64,000 bases of DNA from Rubripirellula reticaptiva (lineage in GTDB: Bacteria; Planctomycetota; Planctomycetia; Pirellulales; Pirellulaceae), in assembly GCF_007860175.1 (NCBI RefSeq), contig NZ_SJPX01000002.1:1116001-1180000 (forward strand), written 5' to 3'. The notes under the pieces are model-generated. The model worked only from the letters and a program-made list of their open reading frames with translations, did not search any database and was not told where the DNA came from. The stretch's first letter is position 1; every line of letters begins with the position of its first letter. Shown here in pieces: positions 48,401 through 56,641 of the stretch. Position numbers and translations under genes: made by a program.

Positions 48401-48573
48401 CCAGCGAAACAACGATTGACGAAGCCCCGATTACGGTTTTCGTGACATGGCCGAATGGCAAACGGCAACCATTCGACTGTTCAGATTCGGCAACGTCTTG
48501 GCTGCTGGTCGAAAATTCGGACGCGTTCGGCTTCGCATCGCCAGATACACTCAACCAAACATCCGGACAGTAA
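45409..48573 (+). CDS. CRTAC1-type lipoprotein (TPR + FG-GAP + ASPIC/UnbV)
   Basis: 1054 residues from the ATG at 45409; a TTG directly before it is open too. Lipobox CVLLGC after a short basic leader. Helical TPR-like repeats cover about residues 50-430 (WPTAWDLARPVLVSHPGEVAVMV, KWLKTNIVSQ), followed by FG-GAP blades (DFDLDGWQDLYLMAAGG, DINSDGFPDLLLLNYGKN, DLDRDGDLDFYVTNF, DVNRDDRVDLVITH) and the ASPIC/UnbV end (GTVGCRDAVGSIVELES, then SWLLVENS). Third protein of this kind in the window but with more divergent blades than the 28-34 kb pair. Anchored envelope protein of unknown ligand. Confidence 0.92.
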   Translation: MKQRYLERCIAIIGCMLCVLLGCESKSPAPIAEQGHASVAASKDSPAADPLVQLRLAVAANDWPTAWDLARPVLVSHPGEVAVMVEVAQVAYRTDHKNFAVDLLLDATKIDQYADQSLVNRAVIAMIDAGDMFRAIDLLELAVEKYPERPVLRRLLFDLLVGAEYRDRAARHGRVLVTQRAFDFPLLLSLDNHHRRMEDNGPMKIIFKRSADDRRVLIGTARTEFDDSDYLKSAESCELILATYPDFVPARDLYGRSLANSKQWKPLARWLKTNIVSQDNSVEKSWSDWLTLGDLHRQNGDAPRARRAFWEAAKISSDNALVWAKLAEVLPNESAVVEKARLLFKLRQSYSEFARGDQATATTDTLRHVISIAEILKQDCRLWLAEAWAAKAQTLRPPPELLTTNAEKSSLDEYNAWHEKVVTLRQSLVSDLRKNTPWQTTPLMLSLDLDTESDPLSMGAAMAENTRATNAAAKRAPAKIAKPNAELLVDLRDEAGQRGIHFQGRTAEHLDEPGIAFYATLGCGGGTIDFDLDGWQDLYLMAAGGRPGQDDSVANAMFRNLDGTYQSATTSTGTGDMGFGQGVSVGDINSDGFPDLLLLNYGKNRILVNNGDGTFTDQSRRWLPDSSWCWSTSGAIADLDLDGIPDVFVVNYCAGTDPIDRVCGGRTQNDETTSIPSHRACSPAAFSGQPDEVLLGQPDGRLQPIGESERGDLAVADRGLGLVIGQLDDQAGLEVFVANDMSLNHFFPIPARTDRKRELPIMDAAISRGLAGDSQQSALGSMGIAAGDLDRDGDLDFYVTNFAFESNTLHLQDSSRAWIDNTFASGLLNVTRPLVGFGTQFVDLDNDGWEEIVVTNGHVDFYSANPADAFYAQPMQIYQRSELSTYAQPPIRNKDVPNDDGYLSQNHVGRALWTTDVNRDDRVDLVITHQTEPVAVLINHTEPIHKSVSFELRGTVGCRDAVGSIVELESGDHRERKSLVAGDGFLCQNENVIRFTLPSETTIDEAPITVFVTWPNGKRQPFDCSDSATSWLLVENSDAFGFASPDTLNQTSGQ

Positions 48574-48629
48574 TCTTTTCGATAACCCAATCAGCGAAAA
48601 CCCTTCCACTCCCATTTGGTAAAATCCGT

Positions 48630-50075
48630 ATGACGCGTCGTTCGCTCACTCCGCTGTTTTGCACCGCGTCTAGGTTCGCCGCGGCATTGTTGCTGGGAAT
48701 CATCTCAAGCACCGGATCGCTTGCAATCGCAGCCGAGCGGCCCAACATTGTGTTGCTACTAGCCGACGACCTTGGTTGGACCGGACTGGGTTGCTACGGT
48801 AGCGATTTTTACGAGACACCTAATCTGGATGCTTTAGCCCAGCGAGGCGTCAAATTCACCAATGCTTACGCCGCTTGTACCGTTTGCTCGCCAACACGCG
48901 CGTCGATCATGACGGGCCAGTATCCTGCGCGACTGCATTTAACCGACTTCATCGCCGGCCAGTTTCGACCTCACGCTAAACTCCTCATTCCTGACTGGAC
49001 AAAGCGGCTCGGATCCGAGCACATCACGATTGCCGAAGTTCTAAAAAACGCAGGCTACCGGACGGGGCACATCGGCAAATGGCATTTGAATGGGCGCGGC
49101 GCCGAAGCGGACGGCACGATGCCCACGGACCAAGGCTTCGACGTCTCATTTGAACGACCGCCTGGATCGAAAGGCTACTTGCTAAAACAGCCTTCGACAG
49201 GGGAATCCCAATCGAGTTACCTGACCGATTTGTTGACTGACCAAGCTTGTGAGTTCATCGACGAATCGAAATCCGATCCGTTCTTCCTGTACTTCGCCTA
49301 CAACGTTCCCCATACGCCAATCGATGGACGCCGCGATCTGGTCAAGCAGTTCAATGACAAGCTTGATACGAAGGCGAAGCACAACAACCCCAGTTACGCC
49401 GCCATGGTCGCCAGCCTCGACCAAAGTGCTGGTCGTATCGTTGCCCAGTTGGACAAAAACGGCCTTACCGAAAACACGGTGATCGTGTTCTACAGCGACA
49501 ACGGCGGACTAACCCAAAGGAATGGGCAAGCAACTGGCTTCACTGACAACACGCCTTTGCGACGCGGCAAGGGCTCCGCTTACGAAGGTGGCGTGCGCGT
49601 TCCGGCGGTCGTACATTGGCCAGGCGTCACGAGTCCCAGCACCGTCTGTGACACTCCGATCATCACGATGGATTTGTTTCCTACCTTTCAAGAAATGGCC
49701 GGTGTCCAACCGGATTCTCAGGCGGTATCAGACGGCACAAGTTTGGTCACGCTGCTGCGCACACCTGCGACCAATATCGATCGAGACATGTTTTGGCACT
49801 ATCCCCATTACCATGCGGGCGGTGACAGTCCTTACAGCGCAATTCGCTCGGGAGAGTTCCGGCTCATTGAATTTCACGAAGACAACCGAATCGAACTTTA
49901 CAACCTCCCCGCCGACATTAGCGAACGACATGACCTGGCTGCATCACTGCCAGAAAAAGCCCAGCAACTGCAAACCAAGTTGCATCAGTGGCAAAAATCC
50001 GTGGGGGCCCAATTTCCGACCGCCAATCCCAAATACTCTTCCGCTCGAGAAACCGAAGTCGCAGGGCAAAAGTGA
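48630..50075 (+). CDS. type I sulfatase (secreted)
   Basis: 481 residues from the ATG at 48630; the frame is open back to 48447 inside the preceding gene, but only this start gives a signal peptide (FAAALLLGIISSTGSLAIAA). Then RPNIVLLLADDLGWTGLGCYG, formylglycine motif CSPTRASIMTG with Cys86, GHIGKWHLNGRG and IVFYSDNGGLTQ. The stretch LHLTDFIAG and the form of the C-terminal part (IELYNLPADISERHDLA) place it near the broad family of polysaccharide sulfatases. It starts 57 bases after the CRTAC1 gene and may be cotranscribed with it. Confidence 0.94.
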   Translation: MTRRSLTPLFCTASRFAAALLLGIISSTGSLAIAAERPNIVLLLADDLGWTGLGCYGSDFYETPNLDALAQRGVKFTNAYAACTVCSPTRASIMTGQYPARLHLTDFIAGQFRPHAKLLIPDWTKRLGSEHITIAEVLKNAGYRTGHIGKWHLNGRGAEADGTMPTDQGFDVSFERPPGSKGYLLKQPSTGESQSSYLTDLLTDQACEFIDESKSDPFFLYFAYNVPHTPIDGRRDLVKQFNDKLDTKAKHNNPSYAAMVASLDQSAGRIVAQLDKNGLTENTVIVFYSDNGGLTQRNGQATGFTDNTPLRRGKGSAYEGGVRVPAVVHWPGVTSPSTVCDTPIITMDLFPTFQEMAGVQPDSQAVSDGTSLVTLLRTPATNIDRDMFWHYPHYHAGGDSPYSAIRSGEFRLIEFHEDNRIELYNLPADISERHDLAASLPEKAQQLQTKLHQWQKSVGAQFPTANPKYSSARETEVAGQK

Positions 50076-50402
50076 TTCGAGCTACGCCGAAACATCGCTT
50101 TTGCCGACGGCGACTTGTTTCCGTTCATCATTTCATTGGGTCAACCAAAGCGAAGTCGGCCCTCTCTTGACAACCGCCACTCTTGAAGCTGACTTCGACG
50201 ATATCCGACTCTTTGCAACCGCAGTATCGAAGCCCTCATCGTTTGCATTTGTCTTTGTAGCTAAAGCGTTCGTATTTGGACGACGGAAAGCTCAAGCTCA
50301 AAACTCCGATCACATCGAGCCAAAACGTAAGGATGGAGCGCAGAGATAAGTACTGAGGATGAAAAACTTGCATCCGTTTCGCTGATCGGAGACGATTAAG
50401 TT
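50076..50402. other. intergenic interval
   Basis: About 327 bases. One frame of the overlapping sulfatase region stays open to 50349 but shows no domain. GGAG at about 50387 could serve the GTG start of the next gene. Nothing else is seen. Confidence 0.4.
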
Positions 50403-51245
50403 GTGAAGGAAAACACCTTCCGATTTCTCTTCTCTGTTAAGTGTGGTTCCATGCAAGTTCGAATGACAACTCTGCTGTTGGCTGTGGCTACCTTCGCCAG
50501 TGCAACGGTGGTGCCAACGGCTTGGGCACAATTTGATCCGTTTGGAGACCCGGCAGCCGATCCGTTCGGTAGTTCGACTGTCGCGCCGCAACAAACGCCC
50601 CAACCCAAACAACGGAGCCCCCGTCAAACGCGATCAACCGATGCGATTAAAACCATCACTGCCGGCCACAACATCAACACGCACGCCAGCGGTCAACCTG
50701 GCATCTATGTTGCGATTGTCAATGACAGTGAAACGGAAAAACGGATTCTTGCGGCGCTGAAGTCTGAGACGACACAGTCATTTATCGATACGCCGCTGAA
50801 CGAGGCGATGCGAGTGTTATCACAAGCCCACGACATTCCCATTGTGATCGACCAACTTGCGCTCGAGGAGATCGGCATTGCGTCAGACGTGCCAATCAAT
50901 CTCTCGCTTAAGAATGTTTCACTGCACAGCTTCCTTCGATTGCTGCTTCGTGCCAATAATTTGACCTATATGATCGAAGACGAAGTCATGCAAATCACAA
51001 CCATTGAACGTGTCGAAATGAATCTCGGCACACGGATGTACCGTTTGCCCGCCAGCTTAATCAAGAAATCGGACAAGGTATTGGTGGTGTTGCAATCAAC
51101 CATCGTTCCCGACACTTGGGCCGTTTTAGGTGGACCGTCGACCGCGACCGCACTTGATCATGTCTTGATCATTTCAACAACGAAAGATGTGCATATTCAG
51201 GTCGAAGACTTCCTAAACACGCTGATCCAAACGTACGGTGAATAA
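50403..51245 (+). CDS. exported STN (secretin N0)-domain-like protein
   Basis: 280 residues if started at the GTG at 50403 (GGAG upstream, 11 bases away), or 264 from the ATG at 50451. Signal peptide LLLAVATFASATVVPTAWAQ, then a low-complexity linker (FDPFGDPAADPFGSS, APQQTPQPKQRSP). The folded part has the STN pattern of short secretin/TonB N-terminal domains: TPLNEAMRVLSQAHDIPIVI, NLSLKNVSLHSFLRLLLRANN, LTYMIEDEVMQITTIE. No secretin channel or TonB barrel follows, so it is a stand-alone STN protein; such proteins are common in planctomycetes and unstudied. Confidence 0.75.
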   Translation: MKENTFRFLFSVKCGSMQVRMTTLLLAVATFASATVVPTAWAQFDPFGDPAADPFGSSTVAPQQTPQPKQRSPRQTRSTDAIKTITAGHNINTHASGQPGIYVAIVNDSETEKRILAALKSETTQSFIDTPLNEAMRVLSQAHDIPIVIDQLALEEIGIASDVPINLSLKNVSLHSFLRLLLRANNLTYMIEDEVMQITTIERVEMNLGTRMYRLPASLIKKSDKVLVVLQSTIVPDTWAVLGGPSTATALDHVLIISTTKDVHIQVEDFLNTLIQTYGE

Positions 51246-51367
51246 CTCAAACGCAATCTGTTTGGTTTCGGGTAATCGACAACTCCGACGCGAACGACTG
51301 TTCACGGTAAAACAAGCTGAATCAAGAAAAAAACGTGTGATCGAATTTGTGTGCCGGACGTTTCCAG

Positions 51368-52939
51368 CTAAGAACTGCACGACAGCATCGAGCAGCCGAC
51401 CTTGTGCCGAGCCCAGTCCGGACGTTTTGCAAACCACTGTTCGTTGTCGGTCTGTTCATCATAGGGATGACGCAGCATCTCGTACAATTCGCCGATCAAT
51501 GATGGGTCTCCGCTGCCCGCTTTGTCGATCGCAAGTTGCGCCATGTAGTTACGCAGCACATACTTGGGATTGACCAAGTTCATGCGTTTCGCACGTTCTT
51601 CGTCAGTGACCGTCGTTTGACTGAGGCGATGCAGATAACGTTCAAACCAACTTCGCCACCGCTGCAGTGTCTCGCCGACAAGCTCTTCGGGTTGGTAGAA
51701 CGCGCCCATCACCGGAGCTAAGAACTCGCTTCCCCCATCAAGCGAATGATTGGCTGGCACACGGGCCAGACACCGGAAAAAGATCGTCATGTCGGTCTCG
51801 GTCAATTGCAGCGTGGACTCCAACTCGGCCAACATCGCAGAGTCGCCTTCGCCAACGTTGTCCAAGCCAATCTTCGAACCAAGCATCACGTCATAGGAGT
51901 GCTCGTACTGCTGGACAGCTTGGTTGAGTGCGTCTTGCAACGGTTCGGCGTCCTCGGTCAGTGGATAGATGGCATTTGCCAATTGCACCAGATTCCAGAA
52001 CACGATTTGTGGTTGGTTCCCAAAACGATAACGACCTTGCCCGGCGTCAGTCGTGTTTGGGGTCCAGTCTTGGTCGTAGCCTTCCAGCCAACCGTAGGGT
52101 CCATAGTCAATCGTCTCGCCGTGGATCGACATGTTGTCGGTGTTCATGACACCGTGCACGAACCCGACGCGTTGCCAGTCAATGACCATGTCGATCGTGC
52201 GGCGAGCGACTTCCGCAAAGAACCGGCTGTAACGATCATCGCCAGCCTCGATCGTTGGAAAGTAGTGTTTGATCGTATAATCGGTCAGTCGACGCAGCGA
52301 ATCGAGATCACCGCGTGAAGCGAAGATCTGGAAGTTGCCGAAGCGGATAAAACTGGCCGCAACACGGCACACGACTGCCCCAGGTTCGTTCGCAGGATTC
52401 CCGTCATACATCACGTCGCGCGTCACACTGTCACCCGTCGTGATCAGGGACAGCGACCGCGTCGTGGGCACGCCCAGATGATGCATCGCCTCGCTGCACA
52501 AGTGTTCGCGCAGCGACGAACGAAGCACCGCTAGTCCATCGGCGGTACGCGAATAGGGTGTTTCGCCGGCTCCCTTCAATTGCAAGGTCCAGCGTTTTCC
52601 CGCGTGCGAAACTTCGGCCAAATTGATCGCACGACCATCACCAAGCTGACCAGCCCAATTGCCGAACTGGTGACCGCCATAGCACATCGCGTATGGCCTC
52701 GCACCATCGGGCACTCGTGCACCGCTGAATGTTTCAAGAAACTCTTTCGAGTCCACGTCATCCGCTGACAAACCAATCAGCTCTGCAACATCCGGCGCCA
52801 CATGCAACAAGCGAGGTGCGGTTGGAACCCGCGGCGTTACCGATGAGAACGCAGCATCATGCACTTGCCGGCGGCGGTTCGATGAATCCGTGTCGGCAGG
52901 TAGTTCGACATTGAAATGGTCGTCTAAATTCAGTTTCAT
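51368..52939 (-). CDS. selO: protein adenylyltransferase SelO (YdiU family)
   Basis: 523 residues from the ATG at 52939; a TTG three codons earlier is open. SelO is a pseudokinase-fold enzyme that transfers AMP to Ser, Thr or Tyr of target proteins during redox stress. Visible marks: MKLNLDDHFN, PYAMCYGGHQFGNWAGQLGD, QLKGAGETPYSRTADG, the active site VHGVMNTDNMSIHGETIDYG, and the redox tail CSMLSCSS, where the first Cys can form a disulfide and eukaryotic forms carry Sec. All motifs are intact. It starts 72 bases after the msrA gene on the same strand. Confidence 0.96.
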   Translation of the reverse strand: MKLNLDDHFNVELPADTDSSNRRRQVHDAAFSSVTPRVPTAPRLLHVAPDVAELIGLSADDVDSKEFLETFSGARVPDGARPYAMCYGGHQFGNWAGQLGDGRAINLAEVSHAGKRWTLQLKGAGETPYSRTADGLAVLRSSLREHLCSEAMHHLGVPTTRSLSLITTGDSVTRDVMYDGNPANEPGAVVCRVAASFIRFGNFQIFASRGDLDSLRRLTDYTIKHYFPTIEAGDDRYSRFFAEVARRTIDMVIDWQRVGFVHGVMNTDNMSIHGETIDYGPYGWLEGYDQDWTPNTTDAGQGRYRFGNQPQIVFWNLVQLANAIYPLTEDAEPLQDALNQAVQQYEHSYDVMLGSKIGLDNVGEGDSAMLAELESTLQLTETDMTIFFRCLARVPANHSLDGGSEFLAPVMGAFYQPEELVGETLQRWRSWFERYLHRLSQTTVTDEERAKRMNLVNPKYVLRNYMAQLAIDKAGSGDPSLIGELYEMLRHPYDEQTDNEQWFAKRPDWARHKVGCSMLSCSS

Positions 52940-53011
52940 GGTTGCCAATGGTTCTCGCTAAAATCGCCCGGCGATTCAGTGGATGCGTTGCCGCGCCGAT
53001 CTTGATCGCCC

Positions 53012-53521
53012 TTACTTTGTCGATTCGGTTCGTTTAGGTAGCACCCAATCTTTGCGAGGGAAGTGACAGGTGTAACCGCCCGGCGTTCGCAACAAATAAT
53101 CTTGATGCTCGGCTTCAGCTTCCCAAAAATCGCTGACCGGCTCGACTTCGGTGACAACCTTTCCTGGCCACAGACCCGACGCGTTCACATCCTGGATCGT
53201 GTCCAAGGCGACTGCTTTTTGATCTTCACTGGTGTAGTAGATCGCCGACCGGTACGACGTGCCGCGATCATTACCTTGACGGTTCTTGGTTGTCGGGTCA
53301 TGGATTTGAAAGAAGAACGCTAGCATCTTGCGAAAGTCAGTCTTGGTGGGGTCATAGACCACTTCGATCGCTTCTGCGTGAGTCCCATGATTTCGATAGG
53401 TTGCATTCGGCACGTCGCCGCCAGTGTAGCCAACCCGAGTCGAAATGACTCCGGGCAGCTTTCGGAACAAATCTTCCATTCCCCAGAAACATCCACCCGC
53501 CAATACAGCTCGCTCTGTCAT
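53012..53521 (-). CDS. msrA: peptide-methionine (S)-S-oxide reductase MsrA
   Basis: 169 residues from the ATG at 53521, with AAAGG upstream; a longer frame begins at 53593. MsrA reduces methionine S-sulfoxide in proteins. The catalytic motif GGCFWG has the nucleophile at Cys11, followed by [47 protein letters not shown] and [15 protein letters not shown]. It precedes selO on the same strand, so the two oxidative-damage enzymes probably form an operon. Confidence 0.96.
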   Translation of the reverse strand: MTERAVLAGGCFWGMEDLFRKLPGVISTRVGYTGGDVPNATYRNHGTHAEAIEVVYDPTKTDFRKMLAFFFQIHDPTTKNRQGNDRGTSYRSAIYYTSEDQKAVALDTIQDVNASGLWPGKVVTEVEPVSDFWEAEAEHQDYLLRTPGGYTCHFPRKDWVLPKRTESTK

Positions 53522-53917
53522 CGGATCATTACCTTTCTCGCTCGTTAAGACGAAATCAAAATTTTGTTTGCACAGTCCATTGACGCCACTCATTGCTGCG
53601 TCGGCATGAACCTAGAAGTCATTGAAAACAACTTGCTCCTTCTTGTCGATGATCTACCCCAAGGCATTCCACCGGTGCGATAGTTTCGCATGACAGCACG
53701 CGTGTGTCGCGTCACGCGGCAGTGTTTCGACAAGGCAAGTGGAAACGTCTTTCTCACTGCTTCGCAAGAACCATGCGTTTTCCACGGTTGCTACGCTGAA
53801 CTATACCCCATGACTATCCAGATCTCACAAAAGCGGCCATTTGGTGACCAAGGTTCAAGTCGATCGGCACGCTAAGTTGGCCGAGATTCACCACAGCACC
53901 TCGACGAAATTTCCTGG
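53522..53917. other. intergenic interval
   Basis: About 400 bases between the msrA start and the end of the kinase gene. It should carry the msrA/selO promoter; no gene, repeat or hairpin stands out. Confidence 0.4.
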
Positions 53918-55726
53918 TCAGCGAATCTGAGCGTTTTCAATTTCGTCGAGTGCAAGATAGGCCGTGGCAATGCTCTCGCCGGCAAATTTTCGTCGCCATA
54001 ATTCGCTGGTTTTACTGTTTGAATTCAGAGTACGGCAATACAGCCATACCGAGACGGCAAATCCGATCACTCCGACAACCAACGAAGGGACTAGTGCATT
54101 CCGATACAGCACCACCTGGTCGAAGCCAACGGCAACGCAAACGGGAATCCACATCAACCACCACACAAACCCGATGATAACGCCGGCACGCAAATACGCG
54201 GATCGCACACTATCGAGATTGCCGCGAATATCATCAACGGATTTCGAGTAATCGATTCGTCGGATTCGGGTGCACACGAGTGCCGCTTGTGAAATTACAA
54301 TCACGCCGTAAACGTGCACCATGATACCGCTGGCAAGCCGGTGTGAAATCTGCGTGTTTCGTGCCCAGCACTGCACGCCGACCAGAATCAAAGCCACGCC
54401 AAATAGTGCCTGTAACACTTGCCAACGGAACAACGGTCGCAGGGATGCTTCGACGCGATCCATCAACTGGCGACGCGTCAGCAACAATCGCCCGGCGAGT
54501 TCCTGTTGCGCCAAGTTCGCGGAATTGGTAGGCATTACCACTGCGTCGGAAGTGGCGACGGAAGCAGCGTCGTGGATCAGCGTGGGCGCGAGTGCCGATT
54601 CGTTGGCAGACGTGATTGACTGCATGTCCGATTTGATCTGGCTAGCGCGCTGGTAGCGCCGCTGTGGTTCTTTTTCGAGAGTACGAAGCACGATGTCATC
54701 AAGCCGGACGTCGATCTCAACTTTCGTCGACGGCGCTGCAAACCGGCCAATCGGAAGCTCGCCCGTTAGCATCTCGTAAATGACAACCCCTAGCGAATAG
54801 ATGTCGGCTCGGTGGTCGACGTTGTGCGTGCCTTCCAGCTGCTCGGGCGCCATGTACCTTGGCGTGCCCATGACTTGGTGAGTTCCAGTCAGCAGAGATT
54901 GCTGATTTTCGCTACCAAGGATTCGCGAGAGTCCGAAATCAGCTACCTTCACTGCGCCATCGACGGACATCAGAATGTTCTCGGGTTTGATGTCGCGATG
55001 CACAACGCCTTTGTCATGGGCATACTGCAGCGCATCGCAAAGATGCGGGACGATCGCGAGCGCGTGTTTGGGCGACAACTCGCCAGCCTTCACGACGTCC
55101 CGCAGCGTCGAGCCTTCGACGTACTCCATCAAGAAGTAATACGTGTCGGCGACGTGACCGAACTCGTACAGGGCGACGATGTTGGGATGATTCAGTTTCG
55201 CCAGCGTGCGTGCTTCACGAGTGAAACGCAGTGCGAATTTGACGTCGTGACCGAACTCCTCGGGCAGGATCTTGATCGCGACCACGCGGTCGAGTCCTTC
55301 TTGGCGAGCCTTGTAGACCGCCCCCATCCCTCCGGCCCCGATCAGTTCAATGATCTGCAGCGCCGGAAACAACTCGGCCAACCGCTCGACACTCATCGGT
55401 GCAAACGCGCCGGTTGGCTTAGCGTCCTGGCTGATCGCATCATGGATGACTTTGGCATCGGCGGGGAACCGGTCGATGTATTCCTGCGCGGATGGTGTCT
55501 CCCCACGACGACGCCGGTAATCGACTTCCAACGCGATCAGTTCGGCCAACAGCGCGTCACGTTGGTTCGGCGAGTCTTCGGTGTCGCCCAGTGATTCGAC
55601 AAACGATTCGATCAGCGACTCAATCGATGGCGGTTGTCCGGATTGCCATTTTTGTTCGAAATCGGCGCAGAGGTCATCGATCCGCTCGAGGGCTGCGATC
55701 GGTAGTTTTTTCATGCGGATTTTCAT
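53918..55726 (-). CDS. membrane-anchored Ser/Thr protein kinase (PknB-like)
   Basis: 602 residues. Residues 1-110 are a helical planctomycete leader with ALLAELIALEVDYRRRRGE. The kinase domain runs from about 125: glycine loop IGAGGMGAVYKA (129-140), Lys152 in VVAIKIL, HRDIKPEN (243-250) and DFG (263-265), all intact. After about residue 430 come four hydrophobic segments (ALFGVALILVGVQCW, IMVHVYGVIVISQAALV, AGVIIGFVWWLMWIPV, LVVGVIGFAVSVWLY), placing it in the inner membrane. Its 5' end overlaps the ECF sigma gene by 53 bases, the common planctomycete sigma/kinase pairing in which phosphorylation is thought to set sigma activity. Confidence 0.95.
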   Translation of the reverse strand: MKIRMKKLPIAALERIDDLCADFEQKWQSGQPPSIESLIESFVESLGDTEDSPNQRDALLAELIALEVDYRRRRGETPSAQEYIDRFPADAKVIHDAISQDAKPTGAFAPMSVERLAELFPALQIIELIGAGGMGAVYKARQEGLDRVVAIKILPEEFGHDVKFALRFTREARTLAKLNHPNIVALYEFGHVADTYYFLMEYVEGSTLRDVVKAGELSPKHALAIVPHLCDALQYAHDKGVVHRDIKPENILMSVDGAVKVADFGLSRILGSENQQSLLTGTHQVMGTPRYMAPEQLEGTHNVDHRADIYSLGVVIYEMLTGELPIGRFAAPSTKVEIDVRLDDIVLRTLEKEPQRRYQRASQIKSDMQSITSANESALAPTLIHDAASVATSDAVVMPTNSANLAQQELAGRLLLTRRQLMDRVEASLRPLFRWQVLQALFGVALILVGVQCWARNTQISHRLASGIMVHVYGVIVISQAALVCTRIRRIDYSKSVDDIRGNLDSVRSAYLRAGVIIGFVWWLMWIPVCVAVGFDQVVLYRNALVPSLVVGVIGFAVSVWLYCRTLNSNSKTSELWRRKFAGESIATAYLALDEIENAQIR

Positions 55727-56324
55727 GATGTTCGAAGACTTCCTGGTGACATTTTTCTCGGATCAGGTGCAGACGTCGCTCGATTGTCCGCTCGGAGCAG
55801 CCAAAACGCTCGGCGAGTTCCGCATTTGAATAACCCTCTAACTTGGCACCCGCTAAATCGCTGAGTTGCCCGACACCCAGATGAGAAAAAAACTCCGCAA
55901 CCGATTCCTGCATCATTAACACCATTTCAGGCGACGGCTCGTCCCCGATCGCTTCGATCAGTTTGCCATCATCGCCAGTTTGATCCAACGATTGAACCTG
56001 AACGTCGCCACCACGTCGCTGGCGTTTGTCGTGCCTTCGCTTGTCGACCACCTTTCGTGCCGACATTCGCAGCAACAGACGCCAAAGATCGTCGCGATCG
56101 GACAAGTCCGGAAACCGCCCATTTTCAGCCGCGACGTAAAAGCTGTCGAAGACACTCAGCACAATGTCTTCCTCGTCCGAGACTGCTCGATTTTGTCCAT
56201 ACAGTCGGGCGCGAACCGCACGCACGAGACGGTCAAAGTAGTGCTGCCAAATCTGATTCGCCGCGGCCGAATCACCAGCCTTCACCAAATCAATCCAGTA
56301 GCTGACATTCGTGCTTTTCGACAT
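55674..56324 (-). CDS. ECF RNA polymerase sigma factor
   Basis: 216 residues with region 2 (AANQIWQHYFDRLVRAVRAR, DEEDIVLSVFDSFYVAAENG, LLLRMSARKVVDKRR) and region 4 (GYSNAELAERFGCSERTIER). Belongs to the planctomycete ECF groups linked to Ser/Thr kinases rather than anti-sigma factors. The last 17 codons overlap the kinase start, so translation is probably coupled. Targets unknown. Confidence 0.93.
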   Translation of the reverse strand: MSKSTNVSYWIDLVKAGDSAAANQIWQHYFDRLVRAVRARLYGQNRAVSDEEDIVLSVFDSFYVAAENGRFPDLSDRDDLWRLLLRMSARKVVDKRRHDKRQRRGGDVQVQSLDQTGDDGKLIEAIGDEPSPEMVLMMQESVAEFFSHLGVGQLSDLAGAKLEGYSNAELAERFGCSERTIERRLHLIREKCHQEVFEHHENPHEKTTDRSPRADR

Positions 56325-56641
56325 ACAACAAAACCGTCCAATACATCATGAACCGAGGACCAAGATCAAGCCTCAATGGTACCACTTCTGCCGAGTGATG
56401 CCGGACACAGATGTCCTGCATGAAGTCTGTCGGTGGGTTCAGGACGCAACGAAGCTGCCTCGCAATCCGGTTTGTCTGCGGGCACCGAAGGAGCATCGGC
56501 AACCAACACCTATTTGCAGTGCCAGGCATTTCAGCGGGAGACCGAATTCGATAGTCAGTTGTTCATCCGAAGAGACCTTCGCCGGCTATCCAAAACTGGT
56601 TTTCCCGGACACACCTCGACCTAATTTCTTCTGACTCGCAT
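56325..56641. other. intergenic interval upstream of the sigma/kinase pair
   Basis: About 317 bases. It should hold the promoter of the ECF sigma gene; short frames here lack any protein features. Confidence 0.4.

Noticed and set aside
54812-55594. 260-codon plus-strand frame inside the Ser/Thr kinase gene
   Set aside because: Antisense to all conserved kinase motifs; open only because of codon bias.
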